A DNA stretch of 36,572 nucleotides from a virus. The translations under genes were made by a program, and so were the position numbers. Numbering within the stretch: the stretch's first letter is position 1; the number at the start of each line of letters is the position of its first letter. The notes beneath the pieces were generated by a model. The model searched no databases and was not told the DNA's origin. It saw only the letters and a list, made by a program, of their open reading frames with translations. This document shows, piece by piece, positions 14,012 through 22,820 of this stretch. The stretch covers positions 1-36,572 of the IMG/VR virus record IMGVR_UViG_3300020378_000008, one strand, 5' to 3'.

Positions 14012-14898
14012 TGTTGGAAGCAGTCAATTGGCAAAGTTTATTTAATTATCCTCAGGGTGCTAAGGAAGGCAGTTTACCCTTCAGATTTGAGAACTTTGGA
14101 ACCTTTGCAGGTCCACAGTATCGTTCTGAGAACTACAACTATGACACTGCATCAAAGGAGGGTCTTTGGCACACCTTAGTTCCTGGTAACTTTTCATTTG
14201 AGAATGATGATTTAGGTGCTTATCTGTATAATAACAGGGGCAATTATGTTGGTTTCCATTGTGATGGCGTGTCTACTGCAATGATGACTCTTGAAGCATC
14301 ATATGGTAATATTCCTGTCTTCAATGTTTTTGCAAAACAAACTAATGTAAAAGGTAATATACTTGCACTTGGTGATATTGAATCCATTGGCAATATCACA
14401 ACAAATGGTAACTTGACATGTAATGGAGTTTTTGATTTTCAAGGTCCAATGAATCTATTGGGTATTGGTGATGTAGCAAAAAATATTATTGATGCAAAAT
14501 CACAGCCTGCTAAACCTTTTGATATTAAACACCCAAGTAAAGCAAATCACAGACTAAGACATGTATCTTTAGAGGGTCCAGAGATTGCTGTTTATTATAG
14601 AGGAAAGTTAAAAGACTCTGGTGTTATTGAACTGCCTGATTATTGGAATGGTTTTGTTGACCCAGAATCGATCACTGTAAATCTGACACCTATTGGATGC
14701 TATCAAGAGTTGTTTGTTGAGAAGATTGAATGGGGTAGAAACATCATTGTCAAGAATCAAAGTGGTGGTCCCATTGACTGCCATTACACAGTGTATGCTG
14801 AGAGAATTGACTTGGATAAATTAATTGTTGAGTATGAGGGAGAATCTATACATGATTATCCTGGTCAAGACTTTATCAATATAAAGGAGAGTAAATAA
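14011..14898 (+). CDS. Structural protein with C-terminal fibre domain (paralogue B)
   Basis: The 295-residue protein differs from its neighbour in its N-terminal half: LFNYPQGAKEGSLPFRFENF, then AYLYNNRGNYVGFHCDG and VKGNILALGDIESIGNITTN. These short beta repeats resemble fibre shaft segments. The C-terminal 110 residues (KPFDIKHPSKANHRLRHVSL, EGPEIAVYYRG, IELPDYWNGFVDPESITV, LTPIG, CHYTVYAERIDLDKLIVEYE) are paralogous to the end of the preceding protein. This pattern suggests tandem duplication of a shared end domain on unlike front parts. A Shine-Dalgarno AAAGGAG lies near its end for the next gene. A virion role is inferred; no enzyme motif is seen. Confidence 0.7.
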   Translation: MLEAVNWQSLFNYPQGAKEGSLPFRFENFGTFAGPQYRSENYNYDTASKEGLWHTLVPGNFSFENDDLGAYLYNNRGNYVGFHCDGVSTAMMTLEASYGNIPVFNVFAKQTNVKGNILALGDIESIGNITTNGNLTCNGVFDFQGPMNLLGIGDVAKNIIDAKSQPAKPFDIKHPSKANHRLRHVSLEGPEIAVYYRGKLKDSGVIELPDYWNGFVDPESITVNLTPIGCYQELFVEKIEWGRNIIVKNQSGGPIDCHYTVYAERIDLDKLIVEYEGESIHDYPGQDFINIKESK

Positions 14899-15978
14899 AT
14901 GGCTTCAGTTTCATTTGGAGTAACAACGTATGACAATCAACCTCAAGGAACTTTACGAGCTCAGACATTATCAATTGATCAGGGATTAACTGGCACTAGT
15001 GCTAATCAAACTTTAAGGACTCAAGAATACAGATTTAATCTTTATGTTGGTCCATCCAGTAACATTGACAATAAAACATTAACAACATTTGTTGATCCCA
15101 ATAATGCTGCAAAGAACTCCATCATAGGTATTGGAAATGTAACTACATTTGATGCATCACCTATTTTTTATGCATCAGATACAGATGCAAAAGCTGCTGC
15201 AAGTTCTTTGTATGGACAAGCATCTGAGTCAAACACTAATGGTGTTGCATCTGGAGTTGAGTCTTATCTAAGTGCTTATGTTGATGATGTGATAGGTGGA
15301 TCTTATAGTGTAGGTGATACTGTTGTGAATGGATTTGGAACTGCAGTTGGAACTGTTGCTATACCAAGAACTCTTGTTGGTGGTGGTGCAGGTCTTGGTT
15401 TTACTGGATTCTTGCAGATTAAGAGTTGGTCTGATTCTATCTCCATTGGATCTACATTGACAGCATCAGGTATCACAACTACTGTGATTTCCATCAACTA
15501 CATTGGAGTTGCTAGTATTTTCCAAGACATTGTGTCTGTCTCCAAATTTCCACAACTTGAACCACCTGACCCATCAGTGACCAATCCCCTCTCAAATCAC
15601 TCAAGTATTGTTTTAGATTCTACAAATGCGGGTCAAGGTGTAGGTAATACATTCTATGCAAATGGTTTACAGTCCAATACATATGATGACTTTGTGTTTA
15701 TTCAATCTGGTGTTCCATTCTTAGGTGATGCTCTTGCTTTTGACACCTCTAAGGACACTGCATCAGCAGCGTCTATTGCTGCAAATAGAGCAACAGTTGG
15801 CACTAATAGAACTGGAGTGACCTCATATATTTCAGCATCAAATGCAGTGAAAGATCTTAAGTCTGATGCTTCTGAAAATGTATGGGTTCTTAAGAGAATG
15901 GATCCAGTCCTCAATGATTTCAAAAACAATACCAACGCTGCTATTAGTGTTTTGGATGACCCCACCTTCCAATCTTAA
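14899..15978 (+). CDS. Virion structural protein, unrecognised family
   Basis: The 359-residue protein begins ASVSFGVTTYDNQPQGTLRA and is beta-rich and low in Cys. It includes TLTTFVDPNNAAKNSIIGIG, a central SVGDTVVNGFGTAVGTVAIP and GGAGLGFTGFLQIKSWSDSI segment, and a helical Ala/Asp-rich C-terminal part (TASAASIAANRATVGTNRTG, VLKRMDPVLNDFKNNTNAA). The GDTVVNGFGTAVGTV region resembles small repeats in cyanophage structural proteins. AAAGGAG upstream is a good ribosome site. It is the last gene of the baseplate operon, before a promoter-containing gap. I recall similar proteins in cyanomyovirus virions but cannot assign a T4 equivalent. Confidence 0.65.
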   Translation: MASVSFGVTTYDNQPQGTLRAQTLSIDQGLTGTSANQTLRTQEYRFNLYVGPSSNIDNKTLTTFVDPNNAAKNSIIGIGNVTTFDASPIFYASDTDAKAAASSLYGQASESNTNGVASGVESYLSAYVDDVIGGSYSVGDTVVNGFGTAVGTVAIPRTLVGGGAGLGFTGFLQIKSWSDSISIGSTLTASGITTTVISINYIGVASIFQDIVSVSKFPQLEPPDPSVTNPLSNHSSIVLDSTNAGQGVGNTFYANGLQSNTYDDFVFIQSGVPFLGDALAFDTSKDTASAASIAANRATVGTNRTGVTSYISASNAVKDLKSDASENVWVLKRMDPVLNDFKNNTNAAISVLDDPTFQS

Positions 15979-15990
15979 AACTGTCCACTA

Positions 15991-16013
15991 ACCCTTGACT
16001 CATGTTCAAGGGT
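15991..16013 (+). repeat. Inverted repeat overlapping the -35 element
   Basis: ACCCTTGA (15991-15998) and TCAAGGGT (16006-16013) form a perfect stem of eight base pairs with a 7-nt loop. No T-run follows, so it is a poor intrinsic terminator, although it sits right after the baseplate operon. Its left arm contains part of the TTGACT -35 element, so it could also be an operator. The role is not determined. Confidence 0.45.
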
Positions 16014-16023
16014 GCTTTATACT
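15995..16023 (+). promoter_or_regulatory. Near-consensus sigma70-type (early) promoter
   Basis: TTGACT (15995-16000), a spacer of exactly 17 nt and TATACT (16018-16023) form a strong vegetative promoter. Transcription would start near 16030, just before the ATG at 16045. This contrasts with the late octamers elsewhere in the window and suggests that the small-ORF/tRNA insert is transcribed early by host RNA polymerase. Confidence 0.7.
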
Positions 16024-16044
16024 AAAGGAAATCGCCCAGGCACT

Positions 16045-16272
16045 ATGGAAATCCATCCTGAAGACTACACTGTAGACAATGAAGATGATGAGTATCTGAC
16101 CAGAGTTGTTGTGGACACTCAATCACGTAAGTTCTACCTGTACTCTAGTGGTGGAAGTGATAGGGTTGTGGAATGTGATACTGTTGATCAATTCATGAGT
16201 GTGATTGAACTCATCAGAGTTGTGGTTGATGATGACATTGTTGTGTACTGTGAACCAACAACTGCCTCCTAA
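16045..16272 (+). CDS. Small acidic protein of unknown function, 75 aa
   Basis: The ATG at 16045 gives a 75-residue acidic protein starting MEIHPEDYTVDNEDDEYLTR. VVVDTQSRKFYLYSSGGSDR and a hydrophobic strand-helix end (MSVIELIRVVVDDDIVVYCE) follow. A longer GTG start at 16012 was set aside because it would lie upstream of the -10 element and the predicted transcription start. Many T4-like cyanophages carry small acidic proteins of this style beside tRNAs. I cannot assign a function. The likely early promoter implies a role in host takeover rather than in the virion, which is inference. Confidence 0.7.
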   Translation: MEIHPEDYTVDNEDDEYLTRVVVDTQSRKFYLYSSGGSDRVVECDTVDQFMSVIELIRVVVDDDIVVYCEPTTAS

Positions 16273-16326
16273 ACCAAAATCAACTTTTAGTTTCAAAAAA
16301 GGGGCAAAAAATTCTCCAGGAAAAAA

Positions 16327-16353
16327 TTGACCCTATTACTTTTTTCGTATGAA
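16327..16353 (+). promoter_or_regulatory. Possible second promoter in the 122-nt gap 16273-16394
   Basis: TTGACC (16327-16332) and TATGAA (16348-16353) resemble sigma70 boxes, but the spacer is only 15 nt. The gap also has AGGG-CAA at 16300 onward that can pair imperfectly with TTG-CCCT near 16327-16335. It may instead be a processed leader or weak terminator. Nothing else is recognised in this gap. Confidence 0.3.
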
Positions 16354-16394
16354 TAACTACCCCCCAAATCTGTACCAAGAGATCCTTAAATGCT

Positions 16395-16583
16395 ATGAGT
16401 ATGAGACAAGAAACTCGTCAATCTATGGAAATGTTATTCTCAGCGAAGTGGAACTTACCCAAAGCAGCAAGGAATGCCAATCTGACATACAAGGAGACTA
16501 AAATCATATTCAATGAATATTGCAATTTGAATGATGCTGTTTATAATGAAGCAGGTGAATACATTGGGAGTATGGCGGAATAG
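16395..16583 (+). CDS. Small HTH-like protein of unknown function, 62 aa
   Basis: The 62-residue product begins MSMRQETRQSMEMLFSAKWN and contains NLPKAARNANLTYKETKIIF followed by NEYCNLND. The AkaArna-lTykE-k pattern looks like a small helix-turn-helix. The family looks familiar from cyanomyoviruses, where the function is unknown. Two alternative Met codons (1 and 3) are possible; no strong ribosome site distinguishes them. Its last 18 nt are also the first 18 nt of the tRNA-Leu, so the stop codon lies within the tRNA D-arm region. That overlap makes the C-terminal residues (GSMAE) dependent on tRNA sequence. A regulator role is inferred only. Confidence 0.6.
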   Translation: MSMRQETRQSMEMLFSAKWNLPKAARNANLTYKETKIIFNEYCNLNDAVYNEAGEYIGSMAE

Positions 16584-16649
16584 GTAGACGCATCAGACTT
16601 AAAATCTGCTGACTGCAAGGTCGTGAGAGTTCAAGTCTCTCTACTCCCA
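16566..16649 (+). tRNA. tRNA-Leu (anticodon UAA)
   Basis: The 84-nt gene folds as a class II tRNA. Acceptor arms GGGAGTA (16566-16572) and TACTCCC (16642-16648) pair perfectly, with discriminator A at 16649. The anticodon loop is CTTAAAA with anticodon TAA at 16600-16602, the variable arm has a GAC/GTC stem, and the T-arm is GAGAG-TTCAAGT-CTCTC. CCA is not encoded. UUA is a common codon in this AT-rich DNA, so the tRNA probably supports phage codon use. It lies between two small ORFs in the early-type insert. Confidence 0.95.
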
Positions 16650-16665
16650 TATATAAATCAAAAAT

Positions 16666-16848
16666 ATGAAAATCAACCTGTGGTATTGTGAAAGTATGGA
16701 GCAGTGGCGTTGGACACTTGTGGAAGAATGGAGAAATGGTGAAGTTCACACTGAGCAGCATTCAGGTCAAAGACCTGATCTCAGAGTTGCAATGAATGAT
16801 GTGGCAAACACAGTAGAATATATACTTGACAAGACCAAAGAACACTGA
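16666..16848 (+). CDS. Small protein of unknown function, 60 aa
   Basis: The product starts MKINLWYCESMEQWRWTLVE and contains SGQRPDLRVAMNDVANTVEY before a Lys-rich end. It has two Trp-rich strands followed by an amphipathic helix. The pattern is familiar from small cyanophage proteins without assigned function. It starts 16 nt after the tRNA, and TATAAATC at 16652-16659 is a late-like octamer seven bases identical to consensus, so late transcription is possible. A strong terminator follows 27 nt after the stop. No enzyme motif is visible. Confidence 0.65.
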   Translation: MKINLWYCESMEQWRWTLVEEWRNGEVHTEQHSGQRPDLRVAMNDVANTVEYILDKTKEH

Positions 16849-16875
16849 TATAGTAATAAGGTGTGAAGGAAGTGC

Positions 16876-16897
16876 AAACCCCCCTAGGGGGGTTTTT
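16876..16897 (+). terminator. Strong intrinsic terminator
   Basis: A GC-rich stem (AAACCCCC paired with GGGGGTTT around CTAG) is followed by a T-run. It closes the small-ORF/tRNA unit and separates it from the fibre cluster, whose first late octamer begins 6 nt later. Confidence 0.9.
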
Positions 16898-16903
16898 CTA
16901 CGT

Positions 16904-16911
16904 CATAAATA
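16904..16911 (+). promoter_or_regulatory. Late promoter octamer CATAAATA
   Basis: It differs from TATAAATA at one base and lies 37 nt before the start of the 1959-residue fibre gene, directly after the terminator. This is where a new late transcription unit is expected. Confidence 0.7.
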
Positions 16912-16940
16912 ATCCATAATAGATATCGTGTGCGAGAAAG

Positions 16941-19900
16941 ATGCCGCTATCAAGACTTGATAACTTCCTCAAGAATGTACGTGGAAATATTCTTTATGTG
17001 AGTCCTAATGACCTGGATGCCACTGATGATATTGATAATCAGGGTAATTCACTAGGACGTCCATTTAAGACCATCCAAAGAGCACTGATTGAGGCATCAA
17101 GATTCTCCTATCAAAAGGGTCTTGATAATGACAGATTTGGTAAGACTACAATTGTATTGTATCCTGGTGACCATATAGTTGATAATAGACCAGGATGGAT
17201 TCCATTAGATGGCACAGTTTATAGACTGAGAGATGGAACATCCTCTAGTGACTTTAGTCCATATAGTTCTATTAGTAACTTTGATTTAGATTCACCATCA
17301 AATGAACTGTATAAACTTAACAGTGTTCATGGTGGCGTAATTATTCCACGTGGTGTGTCTATTGTGGGTATGGACTTGCGTAAAACCAAGATTCGCCCTA
17401 AGTATGTACCTAATCCTGAAAATGATAATATTGAAAGAACTGCTCTGTTTAGAGTAACTGGTGGTTCTTATTTCTGGCAGTTCACTATTTTTGATGGCAA
17501 CCCAAATAGTCAAGTATATAAAGACTATTCAACAGCAACATTTGTACCTAATTTTTCACACCATAAGGTAACAGCATTTGAATATGCTGATGGTGTAAAT
17601 GATGTCTACATCAATGATGCTTTTATTAGTAATACACAATTCTCAAGAACTGATCTTGAGATGTATTATGAAAAAGTAGGACTTGCATATGGTCCTGCAT
17701 CTGGTAGAGCAATTCAACCTGATTATCCTTCATCTGGTCTTGACATTGAAGCAAAGATTGATGAATTTCGTATTGTTGGACCTGCAGGTGGTGCTGTTGG
17801 TATCAGTAGTATCAGAGCAGGTGATGGATCCACTGCAACCACAGCTATTACTGTTGAATTAGAGTCACCTGGTCTCCCTGGTCTGAATGTAGACACTGCT
17901 TTCCAGGTCAATGATTGTGTAGATGCAGCATATAATGGTTCATTCTTAGTTGATAGTGTCATAACCAGAGACGCAACCACTGGAAATACCACTAAGTTCA
18001 CATATAATGTAGGTAATGCTCCTGTTGATCCCCTAGAAACACCAGTATCTGCAACTGTTGTATTGGATAGTGATACTGTAACATCAGCATCACCTTATAT
18101 CTTTAACATCTCATTGAGATCTGTTTTTGGTATGTGTGGTCTCCATGCAGATGGCAGTAAAGCAACTGGATTTAAATCCATGGTTGTTGCGCAGTTCACT
18201 GGTGTATCACTGCAGAAGGATGATAATGCGTTCCTGAAATATGATAAGACAACAGGAACATTCTTGTTTGCTAATAATGTCCCCAACATTCATAGTGACC
18301 CTGATGCAAAATATAGACCAGAATATTCTAACTTCCACATCAAGGCATCCAATGATTCTGTATGTCAGTTAGTCTCCATCTTTGCTATTGGTTATCATCA
18401 GCAGTTCATAACAGAAAGTGGTGGTGACTTCTCAATTACTAACTCCAACTCCAATTTTGGTGAGATTGCTCTTAACTCCATTGGATTTAGAAATAAGTCA
18501 TTCTTACAGGATGATGTTGGATACATCACCCATATTATTCCACCACAGGAGATTCAAACTAATAACTTTAATCTTGAGTATGATGCTATTGATGTAACTA
18601 ATACCATTGGTATCTCTTCATCTAATAGACTTTATCTTTATAACCAAATCAACCCAGCAGTTAGACCAAAGGGTGTTTTACAGGGTTATAGAATTGGTGC
18701 AAAAGTAAATGACCAATTGAATGTTGGCATCACTAGTGATAGTACCCTTAGAACAAAGTCTGCACGTATTGTGATGCAGGGTACTGAAAATAGCAGTGAT
18801 CAAGTCACAGGAACTAAAGTAAAAACAGTTGGTAGAACATCTGCTGGAATTAACAGTATCACTGCAAATGTAATTACATTTACAGAGAATCATAATTTCC
18901 TCAATGGTGAGACTATTAGATTTGTATCTGATACAGCAAGACTCCCTGATGGTCTGATTAATAACAAAGTCTATTTTGCAATCACTAATGGTTTAAATAA
19001 TGATCAAATTAAAGTTGCATCTTCATTTAGTGAAGCAGCAGCAAGTCAATCAATAACCATCAATGATAAAGGTGGAACTATTCAGGTACAGAGTAGAGTT
19101 AGTGATAAAATTGTAGGTGATGTTGGACACCCAGTTCAGTTTGATACCATCAATCAGCAGTGGTATGTTAATGTTGGAACTGCAGCATCAGATAATACAA
19201 TCTATTCAACTCTTACAGGTGTTGGTGTAACAGAACTAGGTGCAGCAACATCAAGAACCTTCATCACTAGAAGATCAGATGATAGGTCTCTGAGTGATAA
19301 AATCTATAAGTTCAGATATGTTATCCCATCTGGAGTTGGAATCACATCAGCAAGACCTCCAAGAACATCATTTGTTCTCCAGGAGTCTAATGATGTAACT
19401 GGCGCTACAAATGCTGAAGTTGCACTGAAATACAACCCAAATGTTGTCACAATGAGCAACTCTGCTCAGATGAGGAATTTTAGATTCCTCAGTAATGCAG
19501 AATTTGACAGTGGCCAACTCAACTTTACTACAGAAATTCCTCATGGTCTGAAAGTAGGTGCAAAAGTTGAAATTAATAATGTAACAAGCACAGTTAACAC
19601 TGTTGGACTTGCTAACTCTGGTTTTAATGGAACTTATAATGTTCTGAATGTATCTGGATGCAATAAGTTTTCAGTGGCATCTCCTGCCACCAATCCAGGA
19701 ACATTTACTAACAATACTTCACAGAGGACAACATCACTTCCTACTTTCCAGAAGATTGAAGTTCCAAACAATTATTATGTCTATGATATTGATACTGTAA
19801 GAGAGTATCAGAATGGTGTTCAAGATGGTGTTTACTATCTCACCATTGTTGACTCAAGCAGCACACCAGAGATTGCTCCTTTCAATGATTCTGATAGGTT

Positions 19901-22820
19901 CTCATTTGCACAACCCATCAAGGATCTTTATCCACAATATGATAGAGATAACCCTGATTCTGATCCAAACCCCACTATTTCTTATGCATCTGCTGATATT
20001 TTGGGTCAGGTTGATGTTGATGACATCAAAAATAGTAATACTAAAGCTGCTATCTCTAATGCAGAGAGTGACCTTGCTGTTGGCATTGCAATCACAGACA
20101 TCAGGTCTAATGCTGCTGGAACAGCGCATACCATCTATACTAATGTAGAGCATGGACTGAATAGAATTGTAAAACTGCAAGTTGTTGATGGTGGTCTGGG
20201 ATACGGTAATGGAACTGGTGCAGTTGAGAATCTCTACAATGCTAAGTTTATTGCTGGTGCTGGTGTCACAGGAAGAATGGCTACTGGTAGAATCACAGTC
20301 AATGGTTCAGGAACTATTGTCAGTGGTGATGATATTGAGATGATGGATCCTGGTTCCAACTATAAAGTTGGTGATAACCTGACTGTTATTGGTGTTGCTA
20401 CAACCACTGGTCATTCTGTTGCTTCTGTTGCTGTCACTTCAATCTATAACAATATTGGTGATACTGTTAGAATCAGTGGCATCACATCATTTGCATATGG
20501 TGGATACAATCAACTCTACACAATTACTGGTTTCTCATCTACAACTGAGATTAATGTCAAGTCACTGAATGCAATTGAAACTTCATCTGCAGATGGTGTA
20601 GGTGCAGATAATACAAATTATGGAACTGCCATTGTTACTGGTTCAACAATAAGTGTTTCATCTTTATCTTATGATAATGTAACTGGTCTTGCTACTGTTA
20701 CTACTTCCACTAATCATGGATTCAGATCAAATAATGCAGTTACATTATCTGGTGCTGATAGTGCATTTTACAATGGAAACTTCACAATCAATAGGATTGT
20801 TGGACTGACTGAGTTTATTGCCAATATTGGTGTTGGAACTAATGTTCCTGTTACAACAGGTGCAATCAAGGCACATAATCCTGGTCAAGCAGCACAACCT
20901 GGTCTAATCTCTCTATATGATGAGAACTTTGGTGGCAGGATCCTTAACATCTATGATGGTATCACTGCACAACTTTCATCACAGGTTTCCAATGTCTCTG
21001 TTGATGAAGTAAACATCAATAATCTTACATCTTTTGACTTCAAGATTGGTGACTACATCAGAATTGATGATGAGATTATGAGAATCAAGACCACTGTTGT
21101 TTCTAACCCAGTTAAGGTATTCAGAGGTCTTCTTGGCACACAGGCAGCAATCCATGCAACTGGTTCTGTTGTTAAGAGAGTTAAGATCAGTCCACTTGAA
21201 CTTAGAAGACCATCTATCATTCGTGCTTCTGGTCATACATTTGAATATATTGGTTATGGACCTGGCAACTACTCAACTGCTTTGCCTGAAAAGCAATCAA
21301 GACAGTTAACTATCAAAGAGCAACTTGTCTCGCAGTCATTCAATAGTTCTGGTGGTATTACAGTATTCACTGGTATGAATGATAGGGGTGACTTCTTTGT
21401 TGGTAACAAGAAGATATCATCTAATACTGGTAAAGAAGAAGTCTTTGATACTCCAGTTCCTACTGTTACAGGTGAGGATATCTTTGCTCTTGGACCAGAT
21501 ACAGGAACAGACCTTATCAATCCTGCTGATGTCACAGTTTCAAGAACTATTAGGGTTGAGGGTGGTCAAGCAGGTAACTTACTTTCACAGTTTGATGGTC
21601 CTGTACTCTTCTCTAAGAAACTCACATCAACTTCACTTGATGGCATTGAGTCAAACTCAATCTTCCTTCAAGGTAATGCACCAGTATCTAGAAAGATTAC
21701 AGTAGGAGTAACAAAACCAACACTGGCAGGAACCCCTGGTGATATCGTCTTCAATGCTAATGTTGATGCTAGCACTAATGGTAGTGAAGTGGGTTATGTA
21801 TTCACTAAACAAGGAAGTTGGAATCCTTTTGGTGCTGTTAGTATAGATCAAAACTCTAACATACCTACATTTGCTGGTGTTGGTGTTGGAACTACAACTC
21901 CTGGAAATTGCACCCTCAAAGTAGGTTCAGGTGCATCAATGTTCTGTGTTGATGGTGATGGGGTTGGTATTGGAACCACTGCTAATGGCGTGAGTCTAAG
22001 AGTTAATGGAACAATTTTTGCTAATCAGTTTACTGGTGATGGTTCTGGATTGACTAATCTTGCTAATGATAGTCTTTGGCAGGATGTTGGTGCTGGTGGA
22101 ACAGGAATCTATCAAAGAGATAATCTCAATGTTGGTATTGGGACAACCATTCCATCAGGTTCATACTCATTAGAACTTGGAAGTCCTGGTGTAGCTGGAA
22201 CAAACCTCTATGTTGTTAACGCATCCAGATTCATTGGAACTGCTGATTTTGGTGATGTCAACATTGGTGGTAAGTTTGTATCTACCAACTATGACTTGAA
22301 TTCCACATCAGGTTCATTGGTTGTTGGTGTTGCCACTGCTACCAATATTCAAGTTGGTTCTGGTGCAACAATTCTTACTACAACATCTAATGGTGTAGGA
22401 ATCAACTCAACATCACCTTCAACTGAACTTGATGTTGATGGAAGAGCAAGAATTCAAACTGTATATTCCATTGCTCAACCTCTGACAAGTTCTAGTAATG
22501 TTGTTACTATTGACCTTTCAAGAGGTCAGATATTCAATCTAAATACCATTGAAGACATCAATCAATTTGTTCTTGATGGTGTGAGAGCAGACGCTGCACA
22601 GTCATTCAGTATTAAGATTACACAGGGTTCAACACCTCGTAATGTGGGTATTGCTACATTTAAGACAAGTGGTGGAGTAGATATACCTGTTCTCTTCCCA
22701 GGCAATGGATTATTGCCCACTGTGACTGTATCAGCAGGAGCAACTGATATCTACTCATTTATGACATTTGATGGTGGACAATCACTCTATGGTGTAGTTG
22801 GAGGTCAGAACTTCTCATGA
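16941..22820 (+). CDS. Very large beta-rich fibre/virion protein, 1959 aa
   Basis: The first 300 residues have a parallel beta-helix (pectin-lyase-like) look, with ILYVSPNDLDATDDIDNQG, RPFKTIQRALIEASRFSYQ, TTIVLYPGDHIVDNRPG and GVIIPRGVSIVGMDLRKTK. The middle part repeats small beta units with 'HGl.vG..V.i.n' cores (TEIPHGLKVGAKVEINNVTS and STNHGFRSNNAVTLSGADS). Around residues 1690-1760 come fibre motifs ANQFTGDGSGLTNL and NVGIGTTIPSGSYSLELG. The C-terminus (SYSIAQP region, VTVSAGATDIYSFMTFDGGQ) is globular. Similar long proteins are structural in cyanomyoviruses; a baseplate-attached fibre is the best inference. It starts a late unit and overlaps the next gene by ATGA. No S74 peptidase motif is seen. 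Confidence 0.75.
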   Translation: MPLSRLDNFLKNVRGNILYVSPNDLDATDDIDNQGNSLGRPFKTIQRALIEASRFSYQKGLDNDRFGKTTIVLYPGDHIVDNRPGWIPLDGTVYRLRDGTSSSDFSPYSSISNFDLDSPSNELYKLNSVHGGVIIPRGVSIVGMDLRKTKIRPKYVPNPENDNIERTALFRVTGGSYFWQFTIFDGNPNSQVYKDYSTATFVPNFSHHKVTAFEYADGVNDVYINDAFISNTQFSRTDLEMYYEKVGLAYGPASGRAIQPDYPSSGLDIEAKIDEFRIVGPAGGAVGISSIRAGDGSTATTAITVELESPGLPGLNVDTAFQVNDCVDAAYNGSFLVDSVITRDATTGNTTKFTYNVGNAPVDPLETPVSATVVLDSDTVTSASPYIFNISLRSVFGMCGLHADGSKATGFKSMVVAQFTGVSLQKDDNAFLKYDKTTGTFLFANNVPNIHSDPDAKYRPEYSNFHIKASNDSVCQLVSIFAIGYHQQFITESGGDFSITNSNSNFGEIALNSIGFRNKSFLQDDVGYITHIIPPQEIQTNNFNLEYDAIDVTNTIGISSSNRLYLYNQINPAVRPKGVLQGYRIGAKVNDQLNVGITSDSTLRTKSARIVMQGTENSSDQVTGTKVKTVGRTSAGINSITANVITFTENHNFLNGETIRFVSDTARLPDGLINNKVYFAITNGLNNDQIKVASSFSEAAASQSITINDKGGTIQVQSRVSDKIVGDVGHPVQFDTINQQWYVNVGTAASDNTIYSTLTGVGVTELGAATSRTFITRRSDDRSLSDKIYKFRYVIPSGVGITSARPPRTSFVLQESNDVTGATNAEVALKYNPNVVTMSNSAQMRNFRFLSNAEFDSGQLNFTTEIPHGLKVGAKVEINNVTSTVNTVGLANSGFNGTYNVLNVSGCNKFSVASPATNPGTFTNNTSQRTTSLPTFQKIEVPNNYYVYDIDTVREYQNGVQDGVYYLTIVDSSSTPEIAPFNDSDRFSFAQPIKDLYPQYDRDNPDSDPNPTISYASADILGQVDVDDIKNSNTKAAISNAESDLAVGIAITDIRSNAAGTAHTIYTNVEHGLNRIVKLQVVDGGLGYGNGTGAVENLYNAKFIAGAGVTGRMATGRITVNGSGTIVSGDDIEMMDPGSNYKVGDNLTVIGVATTTGHSVASVAVTSIYNNIGDTVRISGITSFAYGGYNQLYTITGFSSTTEINVKSLNAIETSSADGVGADNTNYGTAIVTGSTISVSSLSYDNVTGLATVTTSTNHGFRSNNAVTLSGADSAFYNGNFTINRIVGLTEFIANIGVGTNVPVTTGAIKAHNPGQAAQPGLISLYDENFGGRILNIYDGITAQLSSQVSNVSVDEVNINNLTSFDFKIGDYIRIDDEIMRIKTTVVSNPVKVFRGLLGTQAAIHATGSVVKRVKISPLELRRPSIIRASGHTFEYIGYGPGNYSTALPEKQSRQLTIKEQLVSQSFNSSGGITVFTGMNDRGDFFVGNKKISSNTGKEEVFDTPVPTVTGEDIFALGPDTGTDLINPADVTVSRTIRVEGGQAGNLLSQFDGPVLFSKKLTSTSLDGIESNSIFLQGNAPVSRKITVGVTKPTLAGTPGDIVFNANVDASTNGSEVGYVFTKQGSWNPFGAVSIDQNSNIPTFAGVGVGTTTPGNCTLKVGSGASMFCVDGDGVGIGTTANGVSLRVNGTIFANQFTGDGSGLTNLANDSLWQDVGAGGTGIYQRDNLNVGIGTTIPSGSYSLELGSPGVAGTNLYVVNASRFIGTADFGDVNIGGKFVSTNYDLNSTSGSLVVGVATATNIQVGSGATILTTTSNGVGINSTSPSTELDVDGRARIQTVYSIAQPLTSSSNVVTIDLSRGQIFNLNTIEDINQFVLDGVRADAAQSFSIKITQGSTPRNVGIATFKTSGGVDIPVLFPGNGLLPTVTVSAGATDIYSFMTFDGGQSLYGVVGGQNFS

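Noticed and set aside
16012-16272. Longer 86-aa version of the small acidic ORF starting at GTG
   Set aside because: The GTG lies upstream of the -10 box and the predicted transcription start, and the ATG at 16045 suits the promoter better.
16349-16501. Overlapping 50-codon ORF (start MNNYPPNLYQEILK) in another frame of the 62-aa gene
   Set aside because: It has no ribosome site and its ATG sits in the possible -10 box. The 62-aa frame has the recognisable HTH-like sequence. It could be revisited if homologues keep it open.
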